Source of the DNA: Cupriavidus consociatus
Lineage (GTDB): Bacteria > Pseudomonadota > Gammaproteobacteria > Burkholderiales > Burkholderiaceae
NCBI RefSeq assembly: GCF_017814975.1
Contig: NZ_JAGIQA010000021.1
Location: 1 to 64,000, forward strand
Reading direction: 5' to 3'
DNA: 64,000 bases
Positions 17,396-26,169 of the stretch are shown one piece after another (the stretch's first letter is position 1; each line of letters starts with the position of its first letter). Position numbers and translations under genes: made by a program. Below the pieces are notes generated by a model. That model did not search any database and had not been told where the DNA came from. It saw nothing but the letters and a program-made list of their open reading frames with translations.

Positions 17396-19155
17396 GCGGC
17401 CTCCTTGGTCGGGAACGATGGTCTGATATGGGCAGCAGTGCGATCGGCCAGCGAAGCATGGCCGGAGATCTCGGGAGTACCCAGCATTTCGCGCAGCTTC
17501 GCCGTGGCATCGCCAAGCCGGCGCTCCGGCACGATGCCGAAGACAAAGCGGTCCGGACGCAGGATCGCCACGCTGCCATGGCGAGCGCCGGCGCGCTTCA
17601 GCCACCGATACCAGTCGCCGGAAACATCTTCCAGTTCGATCAGGTCCGTCGGCCAGCATTGCGGGATGGCGCCGTATGGCCGCTCGCCCCAGGGATAGAT
17701 CACCGCATAGCGCATACGAATACGGTCGCACCACGCGCGCGCGTCTGCGTCCAGCAGCGACCTCGGGTCGACGCCGGCACCGAAAAGCACGAACCCTGCG
17801 CCGAGCGCGTCGTCCAGCCGGTGGCGGCAGCCATCGGAGGCGCGCACGATCGGCTGTGGCATCAACGTGCCCTCGCGGCCTGACCAGCGCCGGCGTGGCA
17901 GGCCAAGGTATGCGCCACGGCGATAGACCGGCTTGGGAATGAAATCGCCACGATTGATGAAAGGCCCGATCGCCGGTAGCCGCGTCAGCACTCGCGACAC
18001 CCCGTTGCGCAGCGCCGCGAGCGCCGGATTCGAGACCGAGACAAAGTCTTTCACGCGCACGGCCTCGCGGATCATCGCCGTGGCGTGGGGACGGCGTTCG
18101 TGCTCATAAGTATCGAGCAAGCTGTCCGATGCTGCGCCGCTCAGCACGGCGTGCAGCTTCCAGCCCAAGTTATGGGCATCGCGCACACCGGCGTTCATTC
18201 CCTGCCCGATGAACTGAGGCATCATGTGGGCGGCATCGCCCGCCAGGAACACGCGCCGATCGCGCCAGCGCTCCGCCATCAGGGCATTGAAGGTGTAGAC
18301 CAACTTGCGCAGGATCTCGAAGCGGTCGACATCGACGTACCGGGACAGGTAGTGGCGCACGGTCGCCGGGTCTTCCATCTGCTCCTTGGTCTGGCCAGGC
18401 GCCAACATGAATTCGAAACGGTGATGGCCCTTCGGCTGCACGCAGTTCACTGTCGGGCATGCCGGATCGCAGACGAAGGCGAAATACGGCACGTGCCGCA
18501 GCCCGTCGATCCCATCCCTGGCCTTGATATCCACAACTAGCCACGGATTGGGAAAGGACCGTCCCGTCATCTTGATGCCAAGCTGCGTGCGTACCAGGCT
18601 GCGTCCGCCATCGGCACCGACGAAATAGCGTGCGCGCACGCTGGCTTCGACGGCATGCAGGCCCTGGCTGCCGGGCTCCGGCGCCTGGCCGTAGCCACTG
18701 CCTGCCGTGGCGATGTGGCGAATATCCACGCCCGCATCGTCCTGCTCAAACCTGACGACTTCGCGCCCGCGCAGGATCGTGACAGTCGGGTATTTCGACA
18801 AGTTATCGGCCAGCGCAGTCTCCAGGAACGGCTGGTAGAAAAAGTGGCTCATCGCCCAGCCATATTGGCGGTCGTCGCTCATCAGCGTGCCGAGGCATGA
18901 GCCGTCCGGCAGCATCATCTGCACCGGAACGTCTTCCAGCATGTCACGCAGCAGCCGGTCGGCCATGCCGAAGGACTGGAAGATGCGCATGCATTCGCCG
19001 TCTGTGTAGACGGCCCGCGCGTTGCCGTAGAACTGCGGCTCACGCTCCAGCACCAGCACTGACACGCCGCGCATGCCGAGTGTATGCGCAAGCACCAGGC
19101 CCGTGGGACCGAGGCCGGCGATGACGACGTCGAATTCCGCCTCCCGCGCGCTCAT
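17392..19155 (-). CDS. FAD-dependent aromatic hydroxylase, MhpA-like (second of two)
   Basis: 587 residues. FAD-binding GxGxxG is in VVIAGLGPTGLVLAHTL (residues 10-26), and the second FAD motif is VFLAGDAAHMMPQFIGQGMN; the C-terminal about 150 residues form the thioredoxin-like extension seen in MhpA and phenol hydroxylases. The enzyme should use NAD(P)H and oxygen to ortho-hydroxylate a phenolic acid, producing a catechol for the extradiol dioxygenase. Start ATG overlaps the dioxygenase stop (ATGA). It shares family but clearly not sequence with the hydroxylase at 20138, so two ring hydroxylations or two substrates are likely. Confidence 0.9.
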   Translation of the reverse strand: MSAREAEFDVVIAGLGPTGLVLAHTLGMRGVSVLVLEREPQFYGNARAVYTDGECMRIFQSFGMADRLLRDMLEDVPVQMMLPDGSCLGTLMSDDRQYGWAMSHFFYQPFLETALADNLSKYPTVTILRGREVVRFEQDDAGVDIRHIATAGSGYGQAPEPGSQGLHAVEASVRARYFVGADGGRSLVRTQLGIKMTGRSFPNPWLVVDIKARDGIDGLRHVPYFAFVCDPACPTVNCVQPKGHHRFEFMLAPGQTKEQMEDPATVRHYLSRYVDVDRFEILRKLVYTFNALMAERWRDRRVFLAGDAAHMMPQFIGQGMNAGVRDAHNLGWKLHAVLSGAASDSLLDTYEHERRPHATAMIREAVRVKDFVSVSNPALAALRNGVSRVLTRLPAIGPFINRGDFIPKPVYRRGAYLGLPRRRWSGREGTLMPQPIVRASDGCRHRLDDALGAGFVLFGAGVDPRSLLDADARAWCDRIRMRYAVIYPWGERPYGAIPQCWPTDLIELEDVSGDWYRWLKRAGARHGSVAILRPDRFVFGIVPERRLGDATAKLREMLGTPEISGHASLADRTAAHIRPSFPTKEAA

Positions 19156-20141
19156 GGTTTCGCCCCAACGGTAAACTCACGGCGTGCGAGCGATAGCAGG
19201 CCACGCCCGAATCGGCGTGCCGACAGGCCAAGCGTAAGGTTTTCAGGGTAGTGTCCCCATAGGCTGATACCGCGATAACTCTGCTGGAACCACTGCCGCT
19301 CCGCCTCTTCGGTCACGACGATGGGGTTCCAGCCGAGTTCGATTTCGAAGCCACTGGGTGTCTCCACATAGAACGACAGTTCGCGATCGTTGGGATGTTG
19401 GCCGATCGCATTGGCAATCGGGTAGCCCAGTTTGCGGCAACGGCGATAGCCCTCCGTCACGTCCTCCAGGTTCGCTGCCTGCAGGTTCAGGTGATGGATG
19501 CTGGTACGCAGCGGGTTGAGCCGCACACCGCGGGTGGAGGCGATCGCTACCGAATGGTGCCGCTCGTTCAGCCGCAAGAAGGTGAAATCGAGATCGATGC
19601 CGCTCAGGCGATCCTCGATGTAGTCGGAGACCCGTGCATCGAAGATACGCTGCCAGAAGCGCTGCATCGCCTCCGGCTCGCGCGTGGTGATGGCGACGTG
19701 GCCCAGGCCGCCGGCACCGGTGAGAAAACCGCTCGCCTTCATCAGTAGCGGGCGCCCGGTCTTGAGCGGCGTGGTGAAGAGTTCGACCGAAGTGCGCTTG
19801 GGTCCGGTGAACGACCAGTACTCCGAAACACCGCGCGCCGCGGCCTCGCCGCCGCGGTGAAGCTGGGGCGAGATGCCGATCTCGCGCAGGCGCTCCAGCG
19901 CAAGGCGCAGCGCCGCGTCGTCGTCCAGCTCCCAACCGAGAGCCACGACGTCCTCCGCCGAGCCACGCTGCACCACCAGACGCCGGGTGCGATCGTCCAC
20001 ACGCAAAGCCAGCGTGTCAGTCGAAACCTCATCGACGTGCAGCCCCAATCCGTCGGCGGCAAAGCGCTTCCACTCCGCCAGCCGGCTGGATTCAACCATC
20101 ACATAGCCAAGCCGCACGCTGCCAAACAGGGTCGTCTTCAT
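19152..20141 (-). CDS. Type I extradiol ring-cleavage dioxygenase (VOC superfamily)
   Basis: 329 residues with two vicinal-oxygen-chelate domains. The C-terminal domain supplies the Fe(II) ligands: His in GLGHVAITTREPEAM, His in TSIHHLNLQAANL, and Glu in SGFEIELGWNP. The start at 20141 is set by the ATGA overlap with the preceding hydroxylase and by the family's MKTTLFGSVRLGYVMVES beginning. It should cleave the catechol made by the flanking hydroxylases next to a hydroxyl group (meta-cleavage), feeding the hydrolase at 21844. Confidence 0.9.
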   Translation of the reverse strand: MKTTLFGSVRLGYVMVESSRLAEWKRFAADGLGLHVDEVSTDTLALRVDDRTRRLVVQRGSAEDVVALGWELDDDAALRLALERLREIGISPQLHRGGEAAARGVSEYWSFTGPKRTSVELFTTPLKTGRPLLMKASGFLTGAGGLGHVAITTREPEAMQRFWQRIFDARVSDYIEDRLSGIDLDFTFLRLNERHHSVAIASTRGVRLNPLRTSIHHLNLQAANLEDVTEGYRRCRKLGYPIANAIGQHPNDRELSFYVETPSGFEIELGWNPIVVTEEAERQWFQQSYRGISLWGHYPENLTLGLSARRFGRGLLSLARREFTVGAKP

Positions 20142-21847
20142 GCGGCCAGGCCCTCTTGCTTGCGATGCCGTGCTTGCGCGGCCCGCGCACCAGCCCTGCC
20201 GCAAAGCAGCTCGACCAGCGCACCGGGGTCTGCCGGCGCCGTGTCGCCGCGCCAGGCGACGTGCTGGTCTTCGCGCACGATCAGAAGCCGATGGCGGAAG
20301 ACCGGGTCGCCGCTGACGGTCGTCACGTCCACCACCTTGATCGGCATGCGCGCGGCTGTCGCGGCTTGGAGCAGTCCGTTGACATCCACCGAGGCATCGA
20401 AGCGCAGCAGCGTGTAGACTGGACCCAGCAAGTCGTAGACCGACTCGCCGCTCTCCGTCCAGAAATGTGGCATGCGGCAACCGGGCACGGTGGATGGCGT
20501 AACGCCGCCCATGGTGTACTGCGGCGCCGGTTCCCCGTCATACGCGATGATGGGCGAGCCCTCGTAGTAATAGCCAAAGTTGAGCCCTTCCGGCGCGAAT
20601 TGCGGGACGTTGAGCTTGTACAGCTTCGCCCCCATCACCTTGCGCATGGCGATGCCGGCCGGGTTGTAGCGCGACGACAAAGCCTTGGGAGCGGTTCCCT
20701 GCCCCAGCGCATCGATGGTGTCGAGCATGCTCTGCATCGCATGCCGGGAGACCTGCTCGGTAATGGGCTGGCGTTCGGCCTCATACGCGTCGAGCATCGC
20801 CGGATCGGCCCAGCCCTGCAGCACGTTGGCGAGCAGCCAGGCTATATTGACGCCGTCGGCGATACCGGCGTTCATGCCATAGCCTGCGAACGGCACCCAA
20901 AGGTGAGCCGCATCGCCGGCGAGGAATACGCGGCGGTCACGGAATGTCGACGACACCAGCCGCCGGCCCACCCAGTCCTCGTGGTGCAGCACCTCATACG
21001 AAAAACTTGCTTCCACGCCGAGCAGGTCGCGGATCGACTCGTGCAGGTCCAACGCATTAAAGTCCCGCTCGCCGGCAGGCAACTGGCGGTGCAGCAGCCA
21101 CGTATCCTCGCCATCGATGGCGACGACGACGCCGCGCACCTTGTGGTTCACGATCCAGCTCATCCATGCCGGCCGGCGATCGCCGAACAACTTGCGCACG
21201 CCCGGCGCGCGGATCAGCGTGGAACGCATATGCGCCAGCTCGGCATCGCCTTGAAGCCGCACGCCCATGCCCTGGCGCACCACGCTGCGGCCCCCGTCGG
21301 CGGCAATGACATACCGGCCGCGCACGCTGCCCTCGCTGCCGTCGCGGTGCCGCAGCCGCACGGCGACACCGCCATCGTCCTGCGTGTAGCCAACGACTTC
21401 CGTGTCATAGTGCACTGTGATGCCCGGCGTCGCATGCATGCAGCGCGCGATGATCGGATTCGAGTACAACTGGCTGACCCGCACGAAGGGCTCGGGCGTG
21501 CGCCAGTGCGCATCAGGAAAGCCCTTAGGGAAACGCTGCGCAGCGCGCTCATTGCGCGACGGCAGTTCGATGCGCGTGAGTTCCGGACCGGCCAGGCTGG
21601 TCGCATAGATGACGTCCGTGGTGTAGTCGTCCGGCAGCCCCGCCGCGCGAACCTGGTCGGCAATACCGAACCGGCGCAGGGTCTCGAGCGTGCGCGACGC
21701 CACGGTATTGCACTTGGCATCGGCCGGCTTGTCGGCAGACTTGGCGTCGACGACCAGCACATCGATGCCGCGGCGCGCCGCTTCGATCGCGGCGCACATA
21801 CCCACCGGGCCAGCGCCCACGACAATAATGGATGCAGCGGCACTCAT
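20138..21847 (-). CDS. FAD-dependent aromatic hydroxylase (first of two)
   Basis: 569 residues. The FAD Rossmann motif IIVVGAGPVGMCAAIEAARRG is at residues 7-27, GRYVIAADGGRSVVRQGMG is the DG motif, and VFLAGDAAHLWVPFAGYGMN is the GD motif; a thioredoxin-like C-terminal domain follows. This is a group A flavoprotein monooxygenase of the PheA/MhpA type. ATG 21847 overlaps the stop of the hydrolase (ATGA). Together with the hydroxylase at 17392 it brackets the extradiol dioxygenase gene. Substrate unknown, presumably a substituted phenol or hydroxy-aromatic acid. Confidence 0.9.
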   Translation of the reverse strand: MSAAASIIVVGAGPVGMCAAIEAARRGIDVLVVDAKSADKPADAKCNTVASRTLETLRRFGIADQVRAAGLPDDYTTDVIYATSLAGPELTRIELPSRNERAAQRFPKGFPDAHWRTPEPFVRVSQLYSNPIIARCMHATPGITVHYDTEVVGYTQDDGGVAVRLRHRDGSEGSVRGRYVIAADGGRSVVRQGMGVRLQGDAELAHMRSTLIRAPGVRKLFGDRRPAWMSWIVNHKVRGVVVAIDGEDTWLLHRQLPAGERDFNALDLHESIRDLLGVEASFSYEVLHHEDWVGRRLVSSTFRDRRVFLAGDAAHLWVPFAGYGMNAGIADGVNIAWLLANVLQGWADPAMLDAYEAERQPITEQVSRHAMQSMLDTIDALGQGTAPKALSSRYNPAGIAMRKVMGAKLYKLNVPQFAPEGLNFGYYYEGSPIIAYDGEPAPQYTMGGVTPSTVPGCRMPHFWTESGESVYDLLGPVYTLLRFDASVDVNGLLQAATAARMPIKVVDVTTVSGDPVFRHRLLIVREDQHVAWRGDTAPADPGALVELLCGRAGARAAQARHRKQEGLAA

Positions 21848-22719
21848 TGCACGGTCTCCATCTGCTTGCGAGTGAACGCCGTTACCGCAGCATTGAATTC
21901 CTCCGCGCGCTCCCATTGCACCCAATGACCGGTGCGGCTGAACAAGTAGGCGTCGCAGTTCGGCATGCGCTTCTGCAGGGACTGCGCGCCGCTGGGCCGG
22001 TTGACGAGGTCTTCGGTGCCCCACAGCACCAGTGTCGGGGTCTGCAACTTGGACAGGCGCGGGTCCCGCGTGAAGTCGATTAGCCGGAACTTCGGCAAGC
22101 CCTTGGGCCGCACCAGGGGCGGGTAGGCTACGACCTCCGGGTCCAAGCTGGCCTGGAAGCGCCCGTCGATCACTGACTGCGGCACCCGCGCGCCGTCGTA
22201 CACCAGATACTGGCGGATAAAGGTGGTGAGCTTATCCTTGCTCGGGCCTGCGCCGCCATAGTAGTCGAGCAGGCACTTCAGCCCCGCCGTCGGCAGGCTG
22301 CGCGTGGTATCGATCCCGCCCGGCCCCATCAGCACCAGGCCGGCGACGCGACGTGGGCGGTCTAGCGCCATGCGCAAGGCGCATGCCCCGCCCAGCGAGT
22401 TGCCGACCACGCATGCGCGGTCGATCTCTAGGTAATCGAGTAGGCCGAGCATGGCCTCGGCACAGTCGCCGAATGGATCGGAGCGGCTCAGGCCCTTGGT
22501 TGAGCGACCGTAGCCCGGCATGTCGGGAATGATCACGCGGAAATAGCGTGCCAGCTCCGCAATATTGCGCTCGTAGTTCGGTACCCCGGAAGCCCCGGGA
22601 CCACCACCATGCAGCATCATCAACGGCGCGCCGGCACCCGCCTCAGCATAGAAGATGTTTCTGCCGCTTATACGGACGGTACTGCTGGCTAATGAAATCT
22701 GCAGGTCGGCAAGATTCAT
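21844..22719 (-). CDS. mhpC: Alpha/beta hydrolase, meta-cleavage product hydrolase type
   Basis: 291 residues. Oxyanion region MLHGGGPGASG, nucleophile elbow VVGNSLGGACAL (Ser108) and catalytic histidine in RTGHWVQWE match MhpC/BphD C-C hydrolases, which split the ring-cleavage product into a 2-hydroxypenta-2,4-dienoate and a carboxylic acid. GAGGAGCCCGCG precedes ATG 22719. It is the first gene of the operon, divergent from the TetR gene, with a palindromic operator candidate between. The mhpC symbol is by function, not proven orthology. Confidence 0.9.
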   Translation of the reverse strand: MNLADLQISLASSTVRISGRNIFYAEAGAGAPLMMLHGGGPGASGVPNYERNIAELARYFRVIIPDMPGYGRSTKGLSRSDPFGDCAEAMLGLLDYLEIDRACVVGNSLGGACALRMALDRPRRVAGLVLMGPGGIDTTRSLPTAGLKCLLDYYGGAGPSKDKLTTFIRQYLVYDGARVPQSVIDGRFQASLDPEVVAYPPLVRPKGLPKFRLIDFTRDPRLSKLQTPTLVLWGTEDLVNRPSGAQSLQKRMPNCDAYLFSRTGHWVQWERAEEFNAAVTAFTRKQMETVQ

Positions 22720-22761
22720 CGCGGGCTCCTCTGTTGGTCTGCGCCCATCATACTGAGTACA

Positions 22762-22776
22762 TTGTCATTATGACAA
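22762..22776. promoter_or_regulatory. TTGTCATTATGACAA palindrome, candidate TetR operator
   Basis: A perfect 15-bp inverted repeat (7-bp arms, one central base) in the 98-bp gap between the divergent hydrolase and TetR genes, where both promoters must lie. Size and position fit a TetR-family operator controlling the meta-cleavage operon and the regulator itself. Confidence 0.6.
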
Positions 22777-22817
22777 GACTCTCGTTTTCCCTAGGGGTGG
22801 GGTTAGAATTGCCGTGA

Positions 22818-23534
22818 ATGAAAACTGCGCAAAAAGTTATGAGCGAGGCAAGCAAGACTGATCATCGGACCCGCGTCGCTGCAGAGCGGCGCGAGCGCAT
22901 GCGGGCGCGCTTGGCGGAAACCGCGTTGGCGATATTTGCTGAGAAAGGCGTCGGTGCAAGCGTGATCCAAGATGTGATCGCAACAGCAGGTGTCTCACAG
23001 GGCACCTTCTACAACTACTTCCGGACCAATGAAGAACTGCTGCTGGCCGTGGCAGAGGAACTCAGTAATGAACTAATTGATGCAATTGAACGCACCGTCA
23101 GCCAGTACGAAGACCCAGCAGAGCGCATCGCGACGGGCGTGCGGCTCTACCTATACAAGGCGCGCGCGTTTCCATTGTTCGCGAGCTTTGTCGTGCAGAC
23201 AGGCTTGCACTTGGCAAGCCCGAATAACTTGATCTACGAATACGTGCCGCAACACTTGGAAGCGGGCTTTGCCTCTGGGCGCTTTCAGCGGATGCCAATG
23301 GAAGTGGCAGTCGACCTGATCGGCGGGCAGGCGCTGATGGCGATCGCCCGGCTGGAGGCCGGCGGTGCGGCCGAGGACTATCCGGAGTGGGTCGTCGCGA
23401 CGCTGCTGCGGGCGCTTGGGGTGGCGCAAATGGACGCGCAGCGCATTGCCTTCGAGCCGCTGCAACCTGTTGCCATACCGGAGGATTCGCTCGTAGCAAG
23501 AGCAACGATCCGTGCAAACACCCTTGTAGGGTAG
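22818..23534 (+). CDS. TetR-family transcriptional regulator
   Basis: 238 residues. The N-terminal helix-turn-helix (ALAIFAEKGVGASVIQDVIATAGVSQGTFYNYFRTNEELLLA, about residues 36-77) is textbook TetR; the C-terminal helical domain binds an unknown ligand. ATG 22818 is used, though ATG 22839 (MSEASK) is possible; neither has a strong ribosome binding site. It is divergently transcribed from the meta-cleavage operon and is the probable repressor of it through the palindrome at 22762-22776. Confidence 0.9.
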   Translation: MKTAQKVMSEASKTDHRTRVAAERRERMRARLAETALAIFAEKGVGASVIQDVIATAGVSQGTFYNYFRTNEELLLAVAEELSNELIDAIERTVSQYEDPAERIATGVRLYLYKARAFPLFASFVVQTGLHLASPNNLIYEYVPQHLEAGFASGRFQRMPMEVAVDLIGGQALMAIARLEAGGAAEDYPEWVVATLLRALGVAQMDAQRIAFEPLQPVAIPEDSLVARATIRANTLVG

Positions 23535-23757
23535 TAGGCAGCATCACGTGCTAAGGGAAGGGTTCAAGATTGAGATGACTGGCTCAGACCATTGGGAGGC
23601 ATTGAGCTCTAGTCTGCAATGACGGAATCTGAAACGACATTGGCCATCGCGAAGCCAACGAGTGCAACAAAATGCCGCCCCAGGGCGCGTGACACAGCGC
23701 CATAGGACAACTGGCGTCCTAACGGCCGCGCTCATTACCACTGGCAGATCCGCACGT
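23535..23757. other. Intergenic region after TetR gene
   Basis: No coding sequence recognised. It runs into the decayed aldehyde dehydrogenase remnant that follows and probably contains further unrecognisable decayed sequence. Confidence 0.3.
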
Positions 23758-23912
23758 CCTGGACGTTCTTCTGCAAGCCAGTGTCGACGTACAAGTGTTC
23801 AAGGGCCAGGGCGAACGCCGTTGCCGGCGGTAACAGCCGGGACGGTGAAGCGCGTCAGCTCAACCGGGCAGTTCCATGGCATGACCGCCCTCCGGACAGC
23901 GTAGCTATTGAC
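23758..23912 (-). pseudogene. Remnant of an aldehyde dehydrogenase gene
   Basis: Read on the minus strand, one frame gives RAVMPWNCPVELTRFTVPAV then TAGNGV, and after a gap with frame change a second frame gives ALALEHLYVDTGLQKNV. Both align in order with residues about 128-180 of the intact aldehyde dehydrogenase at 7234-8625 (VMPWNFPVWQVMRFAIPAIT, ALALEQLFLDAGLPKH), with about ten residues missing at the junction. Only about 50 codons survive, so this is a relic. It indicates that a related catabolic gene was once present next to the LysR gene. Boundaries are approximate. Confidence 0.65.
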
Positions 23913-24024
23913 CGAGGTTTCCAATGCACGACGCGTCGGTGGGAACTGCTCGGCGTCGAGAAACGTGCCCCTGGCACAATGCAGACTGCCTCCGTCCTCC
24001 ACACCAGTCTCTCTCTTCTCGCAA

Positions 24025-24972
24025 ATGAAAGACTTGAAGACCCTCGACCTAAATCTGCTCAAGGCGCTCGATGCACTGCTCGATGAACAGAACGTCACCC
24101 GCGCAGCTGCGCGCCTAGGCGTCACGCAGCCGGCTATGAGCGCGATGCTGGTCCGCCTGCGCGGCACCTTCGAGGATCCGCTTTTCGCCCGCGCCCGGCG
24201 CGGCATTGTGCCCACTCGGCGGGCGCTGGCGCTGGCGGAGCCGCTGCGGCAGGTGATGGGACAAATCAGCGCGCTGCTGCAGCCGGCGGTGTTCGAACCA
24301 TCCAGCGCGACACTCACCTTTACCATTGCCGCCACAGACTACGCCGCGCGCGCTATCGCAGCGCCCTTCGTGACGGCGCTGCGCCAGCGTGCGCCGCACA
24401 TGCGGGTGTCGCTGGTCGCAGTCGAAGAGGCGCGGGTCCAGAGCCAGCTTGAACACAGCGAAGTCGACCTCGCACTGCTCACGCCCGAGACCTCGCCGCC
24501 GGACCTGTATGCCCGCCGACTGTTCGACGAGCGCTACGTTTGCGTCATGCGCGCCGACCATCCCGCCGCGCAAGGTCGTCGCCTCACGCTCAGGAAGTTT
24601 TGTGAACTCGATCATGCGCTGGTGTCCTACAGTGGCAACCGCTTCCGCGGTGTGACAGACGCCGCGCTGGAGACGATCGGGAAGGCGCGCCGGGTCATGC
24701 TATCGGTGCAGAACTTCCTCATACTGCCGGAACTGCTGCGCGCCAGCGACATGGTCGCCGTACTGCCTGCACGATTGGTGCGAGGACTGGACGGGCTCGC
24801 TGTCTTCAACCCTCCCGTGGCGATTCCCGGCTTCACTAAGACCGCGGTCTGGCATGAACGGACGCATCGCGAGCCCGCGCACCGCTGGCTGCGGGAACTG
24901 TTGGTGGAGACCTGCGGTGACACCCGCCTTAGGTCGGACTATGCGTCTGATATCACCGGTTTTGATGTATGA
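24025..24972 (+). CDS. LysR-family transcriptional regulator
   Basis: 315 residues beginning MKDLKTLDLNLLKALDALLDE, a typical LysR N-terminus with the helix-turn-helix NVTRAAARLGVTQPAMSAMLVRLR; a PBP2-like effector domain follows. ATG 24025 fits the family start, while the open frame upstream to 23908 runs through the aldehyde dehydrogenase relic and is not part of the gene. The divergent relic may have been its target; the SRPBCC gene downstream may be a current one. Confidence 0.9.
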   Translation: MKDLKTLDLNLLKALDALLDEQNVTRAAARLGVTQPAMSAMLVRLRGTFEDPLFARARRGIVPTRRALALAEPLRQVMGQISALLQPAVFEPSSATLTFTIAATDYAARAIAAPFVTALRQRAPHMRVSLVAVEEARVQSQLEHSEVDLALLTPETSPPDLYARRLFDERYVCVMRADHPAAQGRRLTLRKFCELDHALVSYSGNRFRGVTDAALETIGKARRVMLSVQNFLILPELLRASDMVAVLPARLVRGLDGLAVFNPPVAIPGFTKTAVWHERTHREPAHRWLRELLVETCGDTRLRSDYASDITGFDV

Positions 24973-25090
24973 CATAAAAACTGAGGATTGGCTTTATGTC
25001 TTGCGCCTCGCCATCATGGAACATCAATTCACGGCGCGCAGAACAGTTTACTGCGGTTGCGCCGGCTTCTCTCACGCCATGGAGTCCCAT

Positions 25091-25603
25091 ATGCACGCAA
25101 TCCTCTGGCCGGACGACTATCTGCCCGGTACCACCGAAAATTTCGTTTCCAATGAAGTCATCGTCGACGGCCTGAGTGCGGTCGAAGTATGGCCGTGGCT
25201 CATCGAAGCCCAGCGCTGGCCCGACTACTACGAGAACTCGGCGGACATCGTCTTTCACGACGGTGAAGGCACGGCGCTATTCGCCGGCCGTCGCTTCGCC
25301 TTCAGCACGTTCGGCTTTCCGGTGGAAGCGCAGGTCACCGAGTACGTCGAGCCAGCGCTGGGCATGCCCGGGCGCGTGGCGTGGCACGGCTGGGCCGGCG
25401 ATGGCGAGGAGCACCTTGATGTACACCACGCTTGGCTCGTGGAGGACCTGTCCGGCGGACGGGTGCGCATCCTGACTCAGGAAGTGCAGAAGGGCAAGCC
25501 GGCAGCAGTCCTTGCCAAGACCCGGCCGAACCCGATGCTCAACGGCCATCAGGATTGGCTCGACGGTCTGGTCGGCGCCGCGCGCCGATCGCTTCCGGTA
25601 TGA
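25091..25603 (+). CDS. SRPBCC-superfamily (polyketide cyclase/START-like) protein
   Basis: 170 residues with the helix-grip pattern: FVSNEVIVDGLSAVEVWPWLIEAQRWPDYYENSADI at the N-terminus, central beta strands, and a long C-terminal helix (HQDWLDGLVGAARRSL). Such proteins bind small hydrophobic ligands. ATG 25091 follows GGAG six bases away; earlier in-frame ATGs exist but overlap the LysR coding end. Function unknown; possibly controlled by the adjacent LysR protein. Confidence 0.75.
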   Translation: MHAILWPDDYLPGTTENFVSNEVIVDGLSAVEVWPWLIEAQRWPDYYENSADIVFHDGEGTALFAGRRFAFSTFGFPVEAQVTEYVEPALGMPGRVAWHGWAGDGEEHLDVHHAWLVEDLSGGRVRILTQEVQKGKPAAVLAKTRPNPMLNGHQDWLDGLVGAARRSLPV

Positions 25604-26169
25604 GTCGTGCACGGTTCCGCTGCCGCTCATCATCAGCACAGCCCCATTCGCGTGGCACCCCCGCCCCGAGCCATTCACTATCGCCGGGCAATTTGCGTCC
25701 TCCGCTGCAGCCGGTTCGGAGACCCCTCGGCAACCAGGTGCGGCCACAGGTCGCGGCACACTACCGCTTGTAAGCGCGCATTATTGCGCATGCGCGCTTG
25801 GAAGGAGGGATGTCGCAGGCAACACATTCTGTTGGATGTGGCAGCTGCTGACAGTTTGTCGGTTCGTCTCGTCATGGCGAGGCGAACCTGCGTGCCCGCG
25901 GGCACTGACCTGTCTCGCAGGGCAAGTGCCGAGCTAAACGACTGAAAAGCGTGCGCGACAGCGCTCCAGGGCGAGATCAGCGCACCTTACCAATGGAGTG
26001 TGGTTCGACGGTTCGGCGATGGGTTGCATAGCACAATGCGGGAGTGCACTGGCGCAAGTGGATCTCCCTGCGGCGGCGTTTTTTGTTCATGTACTATCCG
26101 TGTGGCCCCTTTCTTCGATTCCCGGTTGTCTTTCTATCATTTTATCTGAGGAAATTAGACCGCCATTCC
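25604..26169. other. Intergenic region between SRPBCC gene and Tn7-like module
   Basis: No convincing gene. It holds the hairpin at 25864-25891 and probably the cargo-side end of the Tn7-like element. From about 26040 the base composition shifts toward A/T, matching the transposition genes. A TGACAGTTTGTC stretch at 25849-25860 weakly mirrors AGCTGTCA at 31784-31791 on the other side of the module. No terminal repeat could be fixed by eye. Confidence 0.4.
25864..25891 (+). terminator. Strong hairpin, possible terminator downstream of SRPBCC gene
   Basis: Arms GGTTCGTCTCG and CGAGGCGAACC (one wobble pair) enclose the 6-nt loop TCATGG, around 25861-25888 to 25891. No T-run follows. It could stop transcription from the SRPBCC side or form part of a transposon boundary. 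Coordinates are accurate to a few bases. Confidence 0.35.

Noticed and set aside
20156..21928. 590-codon open frame on the plus strand
   Set aside because: Exactly antisense to the FAD hydroxylase, which has full motifs; no recognisable domain.
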